Of a DNA stretch of 64,000 bases, positions 18,711-27,532 are shown piece by piece (positions within the stretch are counted from its first letter, which is position 1; every line of letters begins with the position of its first letter). A model generated the notes under the pieces. It was not told the DNA's origin, made no database searches, and was given only the letters and a program-made list of their open reading frames with translations. The stretch is taken from NCBI RefSeq assembly GCF_009758015.1, contig NZ_WSEL01000009.1:1054001-1118000 (forward strand), in the 5' to 3' direction. The position numbers and the translations under genes are program-made. The stretch comes from Ramlibacter pinisoli. GTDB lineage: Bacteria; Pseudomonadota; Gammaproteobacteria; Burkholderiales; Burkholderiaceae_C.

Positions 18711-21134
18711 ATGGGCGACATGACTGAACTGAAGGCCCGCGAGGACAAGCTGCAGGGCACGGGCACCTCGATGCTGCGCAAGGAGGACGCGCGCTTCATC
18801 CGTGGCCAGGGCAGCTACGTCGACGACATCCAGCTGCCCGGGATGCTGTTCGGCGCGCTGGTGCGCAGCCCCCATGCCCACGCCCGGATCAAGTCGATCG
18901 ACAAGGCCGCGGCCAAGGCCGTGCCCGGGGTCGTGGCGGTGCTCACCGCCGACGACCTCAAGCCCGTCAAGCTGCACTGGATGCCCACCCTGGGCGGCGA
19001 CGTGCAGGCCGTGCTGGCCGACGGGAAGGTCTGTTTCCAGTACCAGGAAGTGGCAATGGTGCTGGCCACCGACCGCTATGCGGCCGCCGACGGCGCCGCC
19101 CTGGTGGAGGTGGACTACGAGGAACTGCCGGCCATCGTCGATCCGAAGAAGGCCATGGCGCCCGATGCGCCCGTCATCCGCGAGGACATCGCCGAGAAGA
19201 AGGAGGTCGGCCACGGCCCCCGCACCCACCCCAACCACATCTTCACCTGGGAGGCGGGCGACAAGGCGGCCGCCGACGCGGCCTTCGCGACGGCCGCGGT
19301 CACGGTGCGCGAGGAGATCCTGAACCCCCGCGTCCATCCCTGCCCGCTGGAGCCGTGCGGCTGCGTCGCCTCCTTCGACAAGGGCACCGGCGCGCTCACC
19401 GTCTACATGACCACCCAGGCGCCGCACCTCGTGCGCACCGTCCTGGCCATGCTGTCGGGCATCCCCGAAAGCAAGATCCGCGTGGTGGCCGGGGACATCG
19501 GCGGGGGCTTCGGCAACAAGGTGCCGGTCTACCCCGGCTACGTGGTCGCCATCGTCGCTTCGATCGTGACCGGGGTGCCAGTCAAGTGGATCGAGACGCG
19601 CATCGAGAACATCTCCACCACCGGATTCGCCCGCGACTACCACGGCGTCGGCGAGCTCGCGGCCGACGCCGACGGCCGCATCAAGGCACTGCGCTTCACG
19701 GCGCTGGCCGACCATGGCGCCTTCAATTCCCACGTCTCCGCGACCAAGTTCCCCGCCGGCCTGTTCTCCATCTGCACCGGCTCGTACGCCATCCCCAACG
19801 CCTACGCGCGCGTGGACGCCGTCTACACCAACAAGGCGCCCGGCGGAGTGGCTTACCGCTGCTCGCTGCGCGTGACCGAGGCGATCTACCTGATCGAGCG
19901 CATGGTCGACGTGCTCGCGCAGAAGCTGGGCCTGGACAAGGCCGAGATCCGGCGCCGCAACTTCGTGCAGGCCGAGCAGTTCCCATACACGACGGCGTTC
20001 GGCTGGACGCTCGACAGCGGCAACTACCACCCGGCGCTCGAGAAGGTGCTGCAGGCCTGCGACTACGAGGGCCTGCGCCGCGAGCAGGCGGCCCGCCGCG
20101 CCGATCCGAACGCGCCCACCCTGATGGGCATTGGCCTGGCGACCTTCACCGAGATCCTGGGGGCCGGGCCGACCAGCGTGTGCGACATCCTGGGCATCGG
20201 CCTGTTCGACAGCTGCGAGATCCGTGTGCACCCGACCGGCGCCGCGATCGCGCGCATGGGGACCATGTCGCAGGGCCAGGGCCATGCCACGACCTATGCC
20301 CAGATCATCGCGACCGAACTCGGCCTGCCGGCGAGCGACATCGTGGTCGAGGAAGGCGACACCGACAAGGCGCCCTACGGCGCGGGCACCTGGGGGTCGC
20401 GTTCGACCCCGGTGTCGGGTGCCGCCACCGCCCAGGCGGCCCGCAAGATCCGGGACAAGGCCCGCAAGATCGCCGCCCACCTGCTCGAGGTGGCCGAGGG
20501 CGACCTGGAGTGGGAGATCGACCGCTTCACGGTCAAGGGCAACCCCAGCCAGTGGAAGACCATGAAGGAGATCTGCATGGTCGCGCACACCGGCAACCTG
20601 CCCGCCGGCATGGAGCCGGGCCTGAACGCCGTGACGTACTACGACCCGCCGAACATGACCTACCCGTTCGGCGCCTACCTGTGCGTGGTCGACGTCGACA
20701 AGTTCACCGGCGAGGTGAAGATGCGGCGCTTCTACGCGCTGGACGACTGCGGCACGCGGATCAATCCCATGATCATCGAAGGCCAGATCCACGGCGGGCT
20801 GACCGAGGCGTTCGCCGTAGCCATGGGCCAGCAGATGCCGTTCGACGAAGCGGGCAACCACCTGGGCAATACCCTGCTCGACTATTTCCTGCCGACGGCG
20901 ATGGAGACGCCGCACTGGGAGACCGACTACACCGTCACGCCCAGCCCGCACCACCCGATCGGCGCCAAGGGCGTGGCCGAATCCCCGCACGTGGGCGGCA
21001 TCCCCTGCATGAGCAATGCGGTGATCGATGCCTTCGCCCACCTGGGGGTCACCCACATGGACATGCCGCACTCGGCCTGGCGTGTCTGGCAGAAGTGCAA
21101 CGAGCTGGGGATCAACAAGCGTCAGACGCCATGA
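18711..21134 (+). CDS. coxL: Carbon monoxide dehydrogenase large (Mo) subunit CoxL, variant form-I signature
   Basis: An 807-residue molybdopterin-cytosine-dinucleotide subunit that oxidises CO with water to CO2. The active-site loop reads AYRCSLR, with the catalytic-type cysteine at residue 384 (bases 19860-19862). Form I CO dehydrogenases have AYxCSFR, while form II homologues have AYRGAGR, so this is a form-I loop with Leu in place of Phe. Other family features include GGGFGNK, the Q-rich MSQGQGHATTYAQI and the C-terminal GAKGVAESP with its conserved glutamate. The start follows GGAGGA. The stop overlaps the next gene by ATGA. CO activity is likely but unproven because of the substitution. 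Confidence 0.92.
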   Translation: MGDMTELKAREDKLQGTGTSMLRKEDARFIRGQGSYVDDIQLPGMLFGALVRSPHAHARIKSIDKAAAKAVPGVVAVLTADDLKPVKLHWMPTLGGDVQAVLADGKVCFQYQEVAMVLATDRYAAADGAALVEVDYEELPAIVDPKKAMAPDAPVIREDIAEKKEVGHGPRTHPNHIFTWEAGDKAAADAAFATAAVTVREEILNPRVHPCPLEPCGCVASFDKGTGALTVYMTTQAPHLVRTVLAMLSGIPESKIRVVAGDIGGGFGNKVPVYPGYVVAIVASIVTGVPVKWIETRIENISTTGFARDYHGVGELAADADGRIKALRFTALADHGAFNSHVSATKFPAGLFSICTGSYAIPNAYARVDAVYTNKAPGGVAYRCSLRVTEAIYLIERMVDVLAQKLGLDKAEIRRRNFVQAEQFPYTTAFGWTLDSGNYHPALEKVLQACDYEGLRREQAARRADPNAPTLMGIGLATFTEILGAGPTSVCDILGIGLFDSCEIRVHPTGAAIARMGTMSQGQGHATTYAQIIATELGLPASDIVVEEGDTDKAPYGAGTWGSRSTPVSGAATAQAARKIRDKARKIAAHLLEVAEGDLEWEIDRFTVKGNPSQWKTMKEICMVAHTGNLPAGMEPGLNAVTYYDPPNMTYPFGAYLCVVDVDKFTGEVKMRRFYALDDCGTRINPMIIEGQIHGGLTEAFAVAMGQQMPFDEAGNHLGNTLLDYFLPTAMETPHWETDYTVTPSPHHPIGAKGVAESPHVGGIPCMSNAVIDAFAHLGVTHMDMPHSAWRVWQKCNELGINKRQTP

Positions 21135-21799
21135 CGGCACCGCGGCTCTCGTTTGGCGACACCAGCGTCACTGCCCTGGTCACCGCCGTTCGCCAGGCGT
21201 TGGGACCGGAATGTCCGGCTGATTGGGAGCAGGTTGCGAGCGCCGTCGCGCTGCGTGCCGACGAACTGCTCGCAGCGAACCGCCATATGGCGCTCGACCC
21301 GCCTGGTGAGCAGTGGCTGCGAACCTGCGCGACGGTCCTGGCCGCCTATGAGGAGCTCAAGCCATCCGTCGATCCGGCGCGACTCCTGCGGATTTTTCTC
21401 AACGCCATGGCCGCACCCTTCCGACAACAGGTGTCGGCCTACCTGGAGAGTCGCTTCGGCATTTCCGACGATGCGCCGCAGGAGGCCTTCTCGCGCATCT
21501 CCGAGAACTTCCAGACACGCGGCGAGCAGCGGTTCGGCGCATCGTTCCGATATGCCACCGAGGTTCGTGATGAGCGCCGGAACTTCGTGAACATCCAGCG
21601 CTGCTTCTTCAATGATTTCTTCCGCGCCAATCGCGCTGCGGAAGTCACTGCGCTGTTCTGCGCGCTCGACAAGGTGTGGGCCGAAGCGCTCGAGGATCCC
21701 CGCTACGGGGTGCGGTTCGAGCGTCCCACCACTCTGGCGGCGGACGGCGATGCATGCCGTTTCCAGTTCCATCGAACCGGGTCGATGCAGCACGAATGA
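21131..21799 (+). CDS. L-2-amino-thiazoline-4-carboxylic acid hydrolase-like protein
   Basis: A 222-residue cytoplasmic protein whose C-terminal half matches the ATC-hydrolase family pattern: NIQRCFFNDFFRAN, then ALFCALDKVWAEAL, then VRFERPTTLAADGDACRF. The founding enzyme opens a thiazoline ring in cysteine synthesis, but most family members have no known role. It is coupled by ATGA overlaps to coxL upstream and coxG downstream, so it is made together with the CO dehydrogenase. A role in active-site maturation, such as sulfur or copper insertion, is a guess. Its base composition is slightly less GC-rich than its neighbours. Confidence 0.65.
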   Translation: MTAPRLSFGDTSVTALVTAVRQALGPECPADWEQVASAVALRADELLAANRHMALDPPGEQWLRTCATVLAAYEELKPSVDPARLLRIFLNAMAAPFRQQVSAYLESRFGISDDAPQEAFSRISENFQTRGEQRFGASFRYATEVRDERRNFVNIQRCFFNDFFRANRAAEVTALFCALDKVWAEALEDPRYGVRFERPTTLAADGDACRFQFHRTGSMQHE

Positions 21800-22452
21800 A
21801 AGTCCAGCTCGACAAGACCTTCCCGATGCCGGCCTCGGCGGATCACGCCTGGGCCCTGATGCAGGACATCGAGGCAGTGGCCGGCTGCATGCCGGGCGCG
21901 CGCATCACCGAACGCATCGACCCGCAGCACTACAAGGGCACGGTGGCCGTGCGATTCGGGCCGGCCAACCTGACGTTCCGCGGCGAGATCGAAGTCCTGG
22001 AGCTCGATCCGGCCGGCCGTTCGCTGCGCCTGCGCGGCAAGGGCACCGACACCACCGGCGGGTCCGCGGCGGGCATGGACCTGGGGGCCCATGTCGATCC
22101 GGTGGACGACGCGTCCTGCCGGCTGGTGGGGTCCAGCGAGCTGTCGGTGAGCGGCAAGGCCGCCACCTTCGGCGGGCGCCTGATGACCTCGCTGGCCGAC
22201 CAGCTGCTCCAGCAGTTCGCCAGCAACTTCGCCGCGCAGTTGCGGGCCCGCCAGCCGCAGGCCGTCGAGGCGCCCCCGGCGCCGGCCGCACCAGCCGAGC
22301 AAGCCGCAACAACCGCACCAGCCGCGCAGGCCGCGCCGCCCGTGGCCGCGGCGGAGCCGGTCCCGTCGCTGAACGGGCCGGGCCTGCTCTGGGGCGCCTT
22401 CAAGCACTGGCTGCGTTCGCTGTTCGCCCGCGGCGCGACGCCGCGGCAATGA
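21796..22452 (+). CDS. coxG: CoxG, carbon monoxide dehydrogenase subunit G (SRPBCC family)
   Basis: A 218-residue protein. The first 150 residues form a SRPBCC/CoxG lipid-binding fold (FPMPASADHAWALMQDIEAV, AGCMPGA, KGTVAVRFGP). An alanine-proline linker (about 155-195) follows, and then an amphipathic C-terminal segment (LLWGAFKHWLRSLFARG) suited to membrane binding. CoxG is linked to attaching CO dehydrogenase to the membrane and passing electrons to quinones. Start and stop both overlap neighbours by ATGA. Confidence 0.88.
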   Translation: MKVQLDKTFPMPASADHAWALMQDIEAVAGCMPGARITERIDPQHYKGTVAVRFGPANLTFRGEIEVLELDPAGRSLRLRGKGTDTTGGSAAGMDLGAHVDPVDDASCRLVGSSELSVSGKAATFGGRLMTSLADQLLQQFASNFAAQLRARQPQAVEAPPAPAAPAEQAATTAPAAQAAPPVAAAEPVPSLNGPGLLWGAFKHWLRSLFARGATPRQ

Positions 22453-23345
22453 CGGCGACCGGGCGCGCACAGGATCTGGCTGGGCTGCAGCAGGAGCTGG
22501 CGCAGGCCGGCTACATCGCCGAGCCGCCGCTGGCCGCCGCCCTGCTGCTGATGCAGGACCTCGAGCGACCACTGCTGCTGGAGGGCGACGCCGGCGTGGG
22601 CAAGACCGAGGTGGCCAAGGTGCTGGCCTCGGTGCGCGGCACGCGCCTCATCCGCCTGCAGTGCTACGAAGGGCTGGACGCCCATGCGGCGATGTACGAG
22701 TGGAATTACCAGCGCCAGTTACTCGCCATCAAGCTGCTCGAGCACGACGAACGTGGCATCGCGCAGAAGGAGCAGGACATCTTCTCCGAGCGCTACCTGC
22801 TCAAGCGCCCGCTGCTGGAGGCCATCGCCTGCGAGCAGCCGCCCGTACTGCTGATCGACGAGGTCGACCGCGCGGACGAGGCCTTCGAGGCCTACCTGCT
22901 CGAGCTGCTGTCGGACTTCCAGCTGTCGATTCCCGAGCTCGGCACGGTGGTCGCCACCAGCCGGCCGGCGGTGGTCATCACCTCCAACGGGACGCGCGAG
23001 CTGTCCGATGCCCTGCGCCGGCGCTGCCTCTACCAGTACATCGACTACCCCGACTACGACAAGGAACTGGCCATCGTGCGCACCCGGGCACCGGCCGCAC
23101 CGGCCGCGCTGGCGGCGCAGATCGTGGCCTTCGTGCAGGGCGTGCGGCGCATGGACCTGCAGAAGAAGCCCGGCATCGCCGAGACGCTGGACTGGACCGC
23201 CGCGCTGCTGCGGCTGGGCATCTCCGTGGTTGACAAGGACGGTGCCGGGCGGATCATGGACACCCTCAGTGCCCTGATCAAGACGCGTGACGACCGCGCG
23301 GCCTTCCCGCGCGAGGTGGTCGCCCGCCTGGCGGCCGCATGCTGA
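22449..23345 (+). CDS. coxD: CoxD, MoxR-type AAA+ ATPase
   Basis: A 298-residue AAA+ ATPase of the MoxR class. Walker A is GDAGVGKT (46-53), Walker B is LLIDEVDR, and the sensor region reads VVITSNGTRELSDALRRRC. In Oligotropha, CoxD is needed to mature the Mo-Cu active site of CoxL, working with the VWA protein CoxE. The gene starts in an ATGA overlap with coxG and ends 7 bases inside coxE. Confidence 0.92.
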   Translation: MTATGRAQDLAGLQQELAQAGYIAEPPLAAALLLMQDLERPLLLEGDAGVGKTEVAKVLASVRGTRLIRLQCYEGLDAHAAMYEWNYQRQLLAIKLLEHDERGIAQKEQDIFSERYLLKRPLLEAIACEQPPVLLIDEVDRADEAFEAYLLELLSDFQLSIPELGTVVATSRPAVVITSNGTRELSDALRRRCLYQYIDYPDYDKELAIVRTRAPAAPAALAAQIVAFVQGVRRMDLQKKPGIAETLDWTAALLRLGISVVDKDGAGRIMDTLSALIKTRDDRAAFPREVVARLAAAC

Positions 23346-24481
23346 CCCTCGCCGCTCCCCTGGAAGCCCGCGCCACGGCGCGGCTGGCGGGATTCCCTGG
23401 CTTCCTGCGCGCCAACGGCTTCATGGTGGGCGGCGGCGATGCCGTCACCGTGCTGCGGGCGGCGCAGTGCGTGGGCGTGCTCGATCCGCAGTTGCTGCGG
23501 TGGAGCCTGCGGGCGCTGCTGTGCGGCCGCTGCGACGAATGGCGGCGCTTCGACGGGCTGTTCGATGCCTGGTTCCTGCCACCCAACCGCTGGCAGCGGC
23601 CGATGCAGCGCGACGCCGCGAAGGCCCAGCGGCACGGCGAATGGCCCGAGCTGCCGGCGCCGGCCGGCAACGAGACCGACCGCGACGAGGACCTCCGGCC
23701 GCGCCGGGCTGCCAGCCGCCGCGACGTGCTGTCCTCGACCGACTTCCGCTTCCTCACCGAACGCGATTCGGTGCTCGAGATCGAGCTGCTGATGCGCCGC
23801 TTCGCACGCCGGCTCCAGCGCATCCGGCTGCGGCGCGAGGCCCATGCGCACGTGGGAACCCGCCTCGACCTGCCCGGCACGATCCGGCGCAGCGTCGCCA
23901 GCGGTGGCACGCCCTTCCACCTGGCCTGGAAGGAGCGCCGCCGGGTGCGGCCCCGCCTGGTGCTGCTGATCGATGTGAGCCGCTCGATGGCGCCCTACAG
24001 CTTCTTCTACCTGCGGCTGGCGCGTGCGCTGGGCGCGGAGCTGCCGGACATCCGCAGCTTCATCTTCCACACGCGGCTGACGCCGGTCTCGCAGGCGCTG
24101 CACGACCCCGATCCCTGGCGCGCGCAGGAGCAATTGCACCTGCTGGCGCAGGGCTGGGGCGGCGGCACGCGCATCGGCGACAGCCTGGTGCAGTTCGAGC
24201 GCGAGGAGGCGGGGCGCGCCGTCCATTCGCGCACGGCCCTCCTGATCCTGAGCGACGGCTACGACACCGGTGATCCGCGCTGTCTGTCGGATGCGCTCGC
24301 GCAGCTGCGCCGGCGGGCCCGGCGCATCGTCTGGATCAATCCGCTCTGCCAGCGGCCCGGCTACGCGCCGATCTGCCAGGGCATGCAGGCGGCGCTGCCG
24401 CACCTCGACCTGCTGGCGCCGGGCGCCGACCTGGCGAGCCTGCAGGCGGTGCTGCCGGACATCGTGGCCGCATTGGCCTAG
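23339..24481 (+). CDS. coxE: CoxE, VWA-domain maturation protein
   Basis: A 380-residue cytoplasmic protein with a C-terminal von Willebrand A domain. The MIDAS metal motif is DVSRS (212-216), followed by HTRLTPVSQAL and ILSDGYDTGDP. An arginine-rich N-terminal half precedes it. CoxE pairs with the MoxR ATPase CoxD to mature CO dehydrogenase. The start overlaps coxD by 7 bases, and the next gene has its own AGGAGGA site 13 bases later. Confidence 0.9.
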   Translation: MLTLAAPLEARATARLAGFPGFLRANGFMVGGGDAVTVLRAAQCVGVLDPQLLRWSLRALLCGRCDEWRRFDGLFDAWFLPPNRWQRPMQRDAAKAQRHGEWPELPAPAGNETDRDEDLRPRRAASRRDVLSSTDFRFLTERDSVLEIELLMRRFARRLQRIRLRREAHAHVGTRLDLPGTIRRSVASGGTPFHLAWKERRRVRPRLVLLIDVSRSMAPYSFFYLRLARALGAELPDIRSFIFHTRLTPVSQALHDPDPWRAQEQLHLLAQGWGGGTRIGDSLVQFEREEAGRAVHSRTALLILSDGYDTGDPRCLSDALAQLRRRARRIVWINPLCQRPGYAPICQGMQAALPHLDLLAPGADLASLQAVLPDIVAALA

Positions 24482-24494
24482 CCAGGAGGAACGC

Positions 24495-25187
24495 ATGGGC
24501 TGCATGTACAAGGCCAACGGGCTCTACAGCCGCATGGCGGTGGGCGCGGTGCTGCTGGCCGCCGGCGCCGGCCGGCGCCTGGGCGGGCGGCCCAAGGCGC
24601 TGCTCGAGCTGGCCGGGGTGCCGCTGGTGATGCGCCAGCTGGTGGCGCTGTCGGGTGCGGGCGTCGACGAGGTCGTGGTCGTGCTGGGACACCACGCTGA
24701 CGCGGTGGAAGCGGCCATCGGGCAGCTCCCCATCACGCTGGTGCGCAATCCCTCGCCCGACGAGGGCCAGGCGTCGTCGGTCCGCGCCGGGCTGCGGGCC
24801 CTGTCGCCGCGGCTGGATGCCGTGCTCGTCGCGCTGGCCGACCAGCCCCTGATCGGTTCGCAGGACATCACGATGCTGATCGGCGCCTACAAGAAGCGCG
24901 GCGACGCCATGATGGTGGTGCCCCGGGTGGCCACCGGTGACGGCGAGCCGCGACCCGGCAACCCCATCATCTTCGATGCCACCCTGCGCGAGCAGTGGCT
25001 CGCGGGCGCCGCCGACCTCGCCTGCCGCAAGTGGCGCGACGCGCATGGCGAGCTCGTGCGGTGGTTCGATACCGACAACCGGCGCTTCGGCATCGACATC
25101 GACACGCCCGACGACCTGGAACGGTTCGCGGCGAGCACCGGCCATCGGCTCACCTGGCCCTCGCCCGCCGGCGGCGTGCCTGCATGA
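24495..25187 (+). CDS. MobA-like nucleotidyltransferase (probable molybdopterin cytidylyltransferase)
   Basis: A 230-residue NTP-transferase. The nucleotide-binding signature LLAAGAGRRLGGRPKALLEL lies near the N-terminus, and ALADQPLIG forms the metal site. It ends with DIDTPDDLERF. The family that adds CMP to molybdopterin (MocA) serves molybdenum hydroxylases such as CO dehydrogenase, and placement behind coxE fits that role. The N-terminal dozen residues (MGCMYKANGLYS) are an unusual extension. The start follows AGGAGGA and the stop overlaps the next gene. Confidence 0.8.
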   Translation: MGCMYKANGLYSRMAVGAVLLAAGAGRRLGGRPKALLELAGVPLVMRQLVALSGAGVDEVVVVLGHHADAVEAAIGQLPITLVRNPSPDEGQASSVRAGLRALSPRLDAVLVALADQPLIGSQDITMLIGAYKKRGDAMMVVPRVATGDGEPRPGNPIIFDATLREQWLAGAADLACRKWRDAHGELVRWFDTDNRRFGIDIDTPDDLERFAASTGHRLTWPSPAGGVPA

Positions 25188-26338
25188 CGCCCTTGCCCTT
25201 CCCCGCCTCCCGGCCGCTGGCCCTCGCGCGCGGGTGCGCCTGGGCCCTGCTGGTCGCCGGCTGGGTGGGCATCGGCAGTCTGGCGCTGCAGTTCGCACCC
25301 TCGATCGTCGCCGCCTTCGCGCTGGTCGCGCTGTGGCTGCTGGGACTGGGCGCCGCCGCGGCCGTGGCCACCCACGGCGGCCTGCGCCGGCGGACCCGCG
25401 CGCTGGCCCTGGTCGCGGCCGCGATCGTGACGGCCGCCGGCCTGTGGTGGGCGGTGCACGGCGGACGCCTGCCGGCCCTGCTGCCGGCGCTGGCCGGCTG
25501 GGCGGCGCTGACGGCATTGGCCTCGGGCGTGGTGCGCGCGCTGCGGCTGACGCAGGCCACGGCGCCCGCGCCGCCCGTCGCGGCCGCCAGCCTGGGCGCG
25601 CTGGGCGCCGGGCTGCTGCTGGGCGATGTCGGCGACGTGCGCCAGCTGGCCATCCGGCTGGCGGCCTTCGTCGTCGCGGCGGCGGCGCTGCTCGTGCTGC
25701 TGCAGGCGCACATCGCGGACAAGCCCCGCGCGCCGGGCTGCCGCGCCGGCCTCTTCGATTGTTCGCTGCCGGCCTGGCCGTCGGGCGCCTGGCGCGATCC
25801 ATTGCAGTGGCCGATGCTGCTGGCGGGCCTGGCCATGCTGCCGATGATGGCCGCCCTGCCGCTGATGGCGGCGTGGTGCAGCAGCCGCGGCATCGCGCCG
25901 CAGGTGCTGGTGCTGCTGCACCTGGCGTCGATGTTCGGTCCCGCGCTGCTATTCCAGCGCTGGATGCTGGGGCGCTCGCAGCGCACCCTGGCGCTGACCT
26001 GCGCAGCCCTGCTCGTGGCCGGCGCGGCCTTCGCCGCCTGGGCTCCCGTGCCGGTGGATCTGCTCGGCCTGGCCGCCACGCACGGCGCCGCCTGGGGCCT
26101 GGCCTGGAGCTGCCAGCTCTGGGCGCCGGCCCGGCGCGGACGGCAAGGCACCTCGCCCCTGCGGGCGGCGGCGGGCTACGCGGCGCTCACCCTGGCCTTC
26201 GGCGCCGTGGTCGCGCAGTCCGGCACGCTCGGCGTGGCCGCGGTGCACATCGCCCTGGGCGCCGGCGCGGTGGTCGCCGGCCTGCTCGCCGCGGCCGGCC
26301 CGTGGATCCGCGGCGTGCGTGCGCGCGGGTCGTTCTGA
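25184..26338 (+). CDS. Polytopic membrane protein at the end of the cox operon
   Basis: A 384-residue, extremely alanine- and leucine-rich protein with about ten predicted transmembrane helices and no recognised motif. A short cysteine-bearing loop (APGCRAGLFDCSLPAW) lies in the middle. ATGA coupling to the nucleotidyltransferase ties it to the cox operon. It could be a membrane partner or transport protein of the CO dehydrogenase system, as CoxB, CoxC, CoxH and CoxK are in other organisms, but I see no clear similarity and do not assign one. Confidence 0.7.
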   Translation: MTPLPFPASRPLALARGCAWALLVAGWVGIGSLALQFAPSIVAAFALVALWLLGLGAAAAVATHGGLRRRTRALALVAAAIVTAAGLWWAVHGGRLPALLPALAGWAALTALASGVVRALRLTQATAPAPPVAAASLGALGAGLLLGDVGDVRQLAIRLAAFVVAAAALLVLLQAHIADKPRAPGCRAGLFDCSLPAWPSGAWRDPLQWPMLLAGLAMLPMMAALPLMAAWCSSRGIAPQVLVLLHLASMFGPALLFQRWMLGRSQRTLALTCAALLVAGAAFAAWAPVPVDLLGLAATHGAAWGLAWSCQLWAPARRGRQGTSPLRAAAGYAALTLAFGAVVAQSGTLGVAAVHIALGAGAVVAGLLAAAGPWIRGVRARGSF

Positions 26339-26665
26339 GCTCGACGGCGGCCACCCGGGCCGGGCCGGACCGGGCCGACGCAGCCGAACCGGGCTACGTC
26401 CTCGCCTCGGACCGCATCGCCACCGCACCCGCCCGACGGTGCAACTCTTCGTCCGGGACGATCGGCCGGTGATCGCAGCACCTGTCGGCGAGCGATCCGT
26501 AGAGCTCCGTGGTGGCCCACGTCACCTCGTCGGCTTTCAACGCCTCGGCGGCTCGGATGGCGCAAAGGCTGCCCCCCCGGGCTCGCACGATTGCATATCC
26601 GCAACCGCCAAGCTATCTTGGCTGGGCCGTTTGCTGTTTCCCCCCACCACCGAGAGGAGAAGTCC
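26339..26665. other. 327-base intergenic region after the cox cluster
   Basis: No firm gene is seen. A minus-strand frame from GTG 26588 to 26394 (64 codons) has a fairly natural composition (ATTELYGSLADRCCDHRP) but no convincing ribosome site. The last bases hold GAGAGGAGA, the ribosome site of the next plus-strand gene. The promoter of that gene should lie in the AT-rich patch around 26590-26645. Confidence 0.45.
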
Positions 26666-27139
26666 ATGTCGGCATCCAGAACCTTCCTGACGGCCCTGTC
26701 CGTCGCACTGATCGCCCTGCCCGCCCTCGCGCAGGAGGCGCCGCGGCCCGGCTATGGCCCCAACATCACCACTGCCGCCGCCAAGAAGGTCGCCGCGAGC
26801 GTCATCGCGGAATGCACGACGAACAAATGGAACGTCGCCGTGGCGGTCGTCGACACGGCGGGCGGGCTGGTGTACTACGAGCGCATGGAAGACACGCAGA
26901 GCGCGAGCTACGACATCGCGATCATGAAGGCGAAGGCCGCCGCCACCTACCGGCGGACGACGCGCGTCTTCATGGAAGGCATCAACAAGACCCCGGCCAC
27001 CGCCACCCTTCCCGGCGTCGTGGGCTCCCCCGGCGGCATCCCGATCTTCGTGAACGGCAAGATCGTCGGCGCGGTGGGCGTGAGCGGCGTCACCGGCGAC
27101 CAGGACGAGCAGTGCGCCAAGGCCGGCGCCGGCAGTTGA
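26666..27139 (+). CDS. Secreted GlcG/HbpS-family protein
   Basis: A 157-residue protein with a signal peptide ending ALPALAQ-EA. The mature part has the GlcG/HbpS pattern: VAVAVVDTAGGLVYYERMEDTQ, the central AIMKAKAAATYRR and the C-terminal GGIPIFVNGKIVGAVGVSG. Family members bind heme or cobalamin or act as small sensors; exported members are usually single-domain as here. The GAGGAGA site is clear. Role unknown; it probably stands alone. Confidence 0.88.
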   Translation: MSASRTFLTALSVALIALPALAQEAPRPGYGPNITTAAAKKVAASVIAECTTNKWNVAVAVVDTAGGLVYYERMEDTQSASYDIAIMKAKAAATYRRTTRVFMEGINKTPATATLPGVVGSPGGIPIFVNGKIVGAVGVSGVTGDQDEQCAKAGAGS

Positions 27140-27175
27140 GCGAGACGCACTCGCCCGCGGTCCGCGCGGGACTGA

Positions 27176-27514
27176 CTACCTGCGCCGCTCCAGGACCCGG
27201 GCGCGCTGCTCGGGTGTCAGGTGCTGGAACATCCGGCAGACGGCCTCGGCATCGCGGTCCGTCACGCTGTAAGGCCAGGCACACTCCGGCGTGATCACCA
27301 GGGCTTCACCTGGCCGCCCAGCCGGGTGGGGCGCCTGGAAGCCGGACGCAGCGAAACCACCCAGGATCCATGCCCAGAATGCCGCGGCCGAGATCGCCAG
27401 CAATGTCAGTGCGATGACGATCGCCCACTTGACGACGGCATAGATCCTGGGGAACCCGGCCGGCTGTACCGCAGCCATGGCCGGTTTGAGTGGTTCTGCT
27501 GGCAACTCGCCCAT
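27176..27514 (-). CDS. Small single-helix membrane protein
   Basis: A 112-residue protein with one strong transmembrane segment (VVKWAIVIALTLLAISAAAFWAWIL), a short periplasmic part with a pair of cysteines (PECAWPYS and AVCRMFQ) and a basic C-terminus. It follows the DUF2164 gene by 18 bases and is probably co-transcribed with it. No function recognised. A weak 6-bp hairpin (27154-27170) lies between its stop and that of the convergent GlcG-like gene. Confidence 0.6.
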   Translation of the reverse strand: MGELPAEPLKPAMAAVQPAGFPRIYAVVKWAIVIALTLLAISAAAFWAWILGGFAASGFQAPHPAGRPGEALVITPECAWPYSVTDRDAEAVCRMFQHLTPEQRARVLERRR

Positions 27515-27532
27515 GACAACGGCGGCAGACCT

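Noticed and set aside
26394..26588. A 64-codon minus-strand frame after the cox cluster
   Set aside because: It has a GTG start without a ribosome site and no family match, so it is only mentioned in the intergenic entry.
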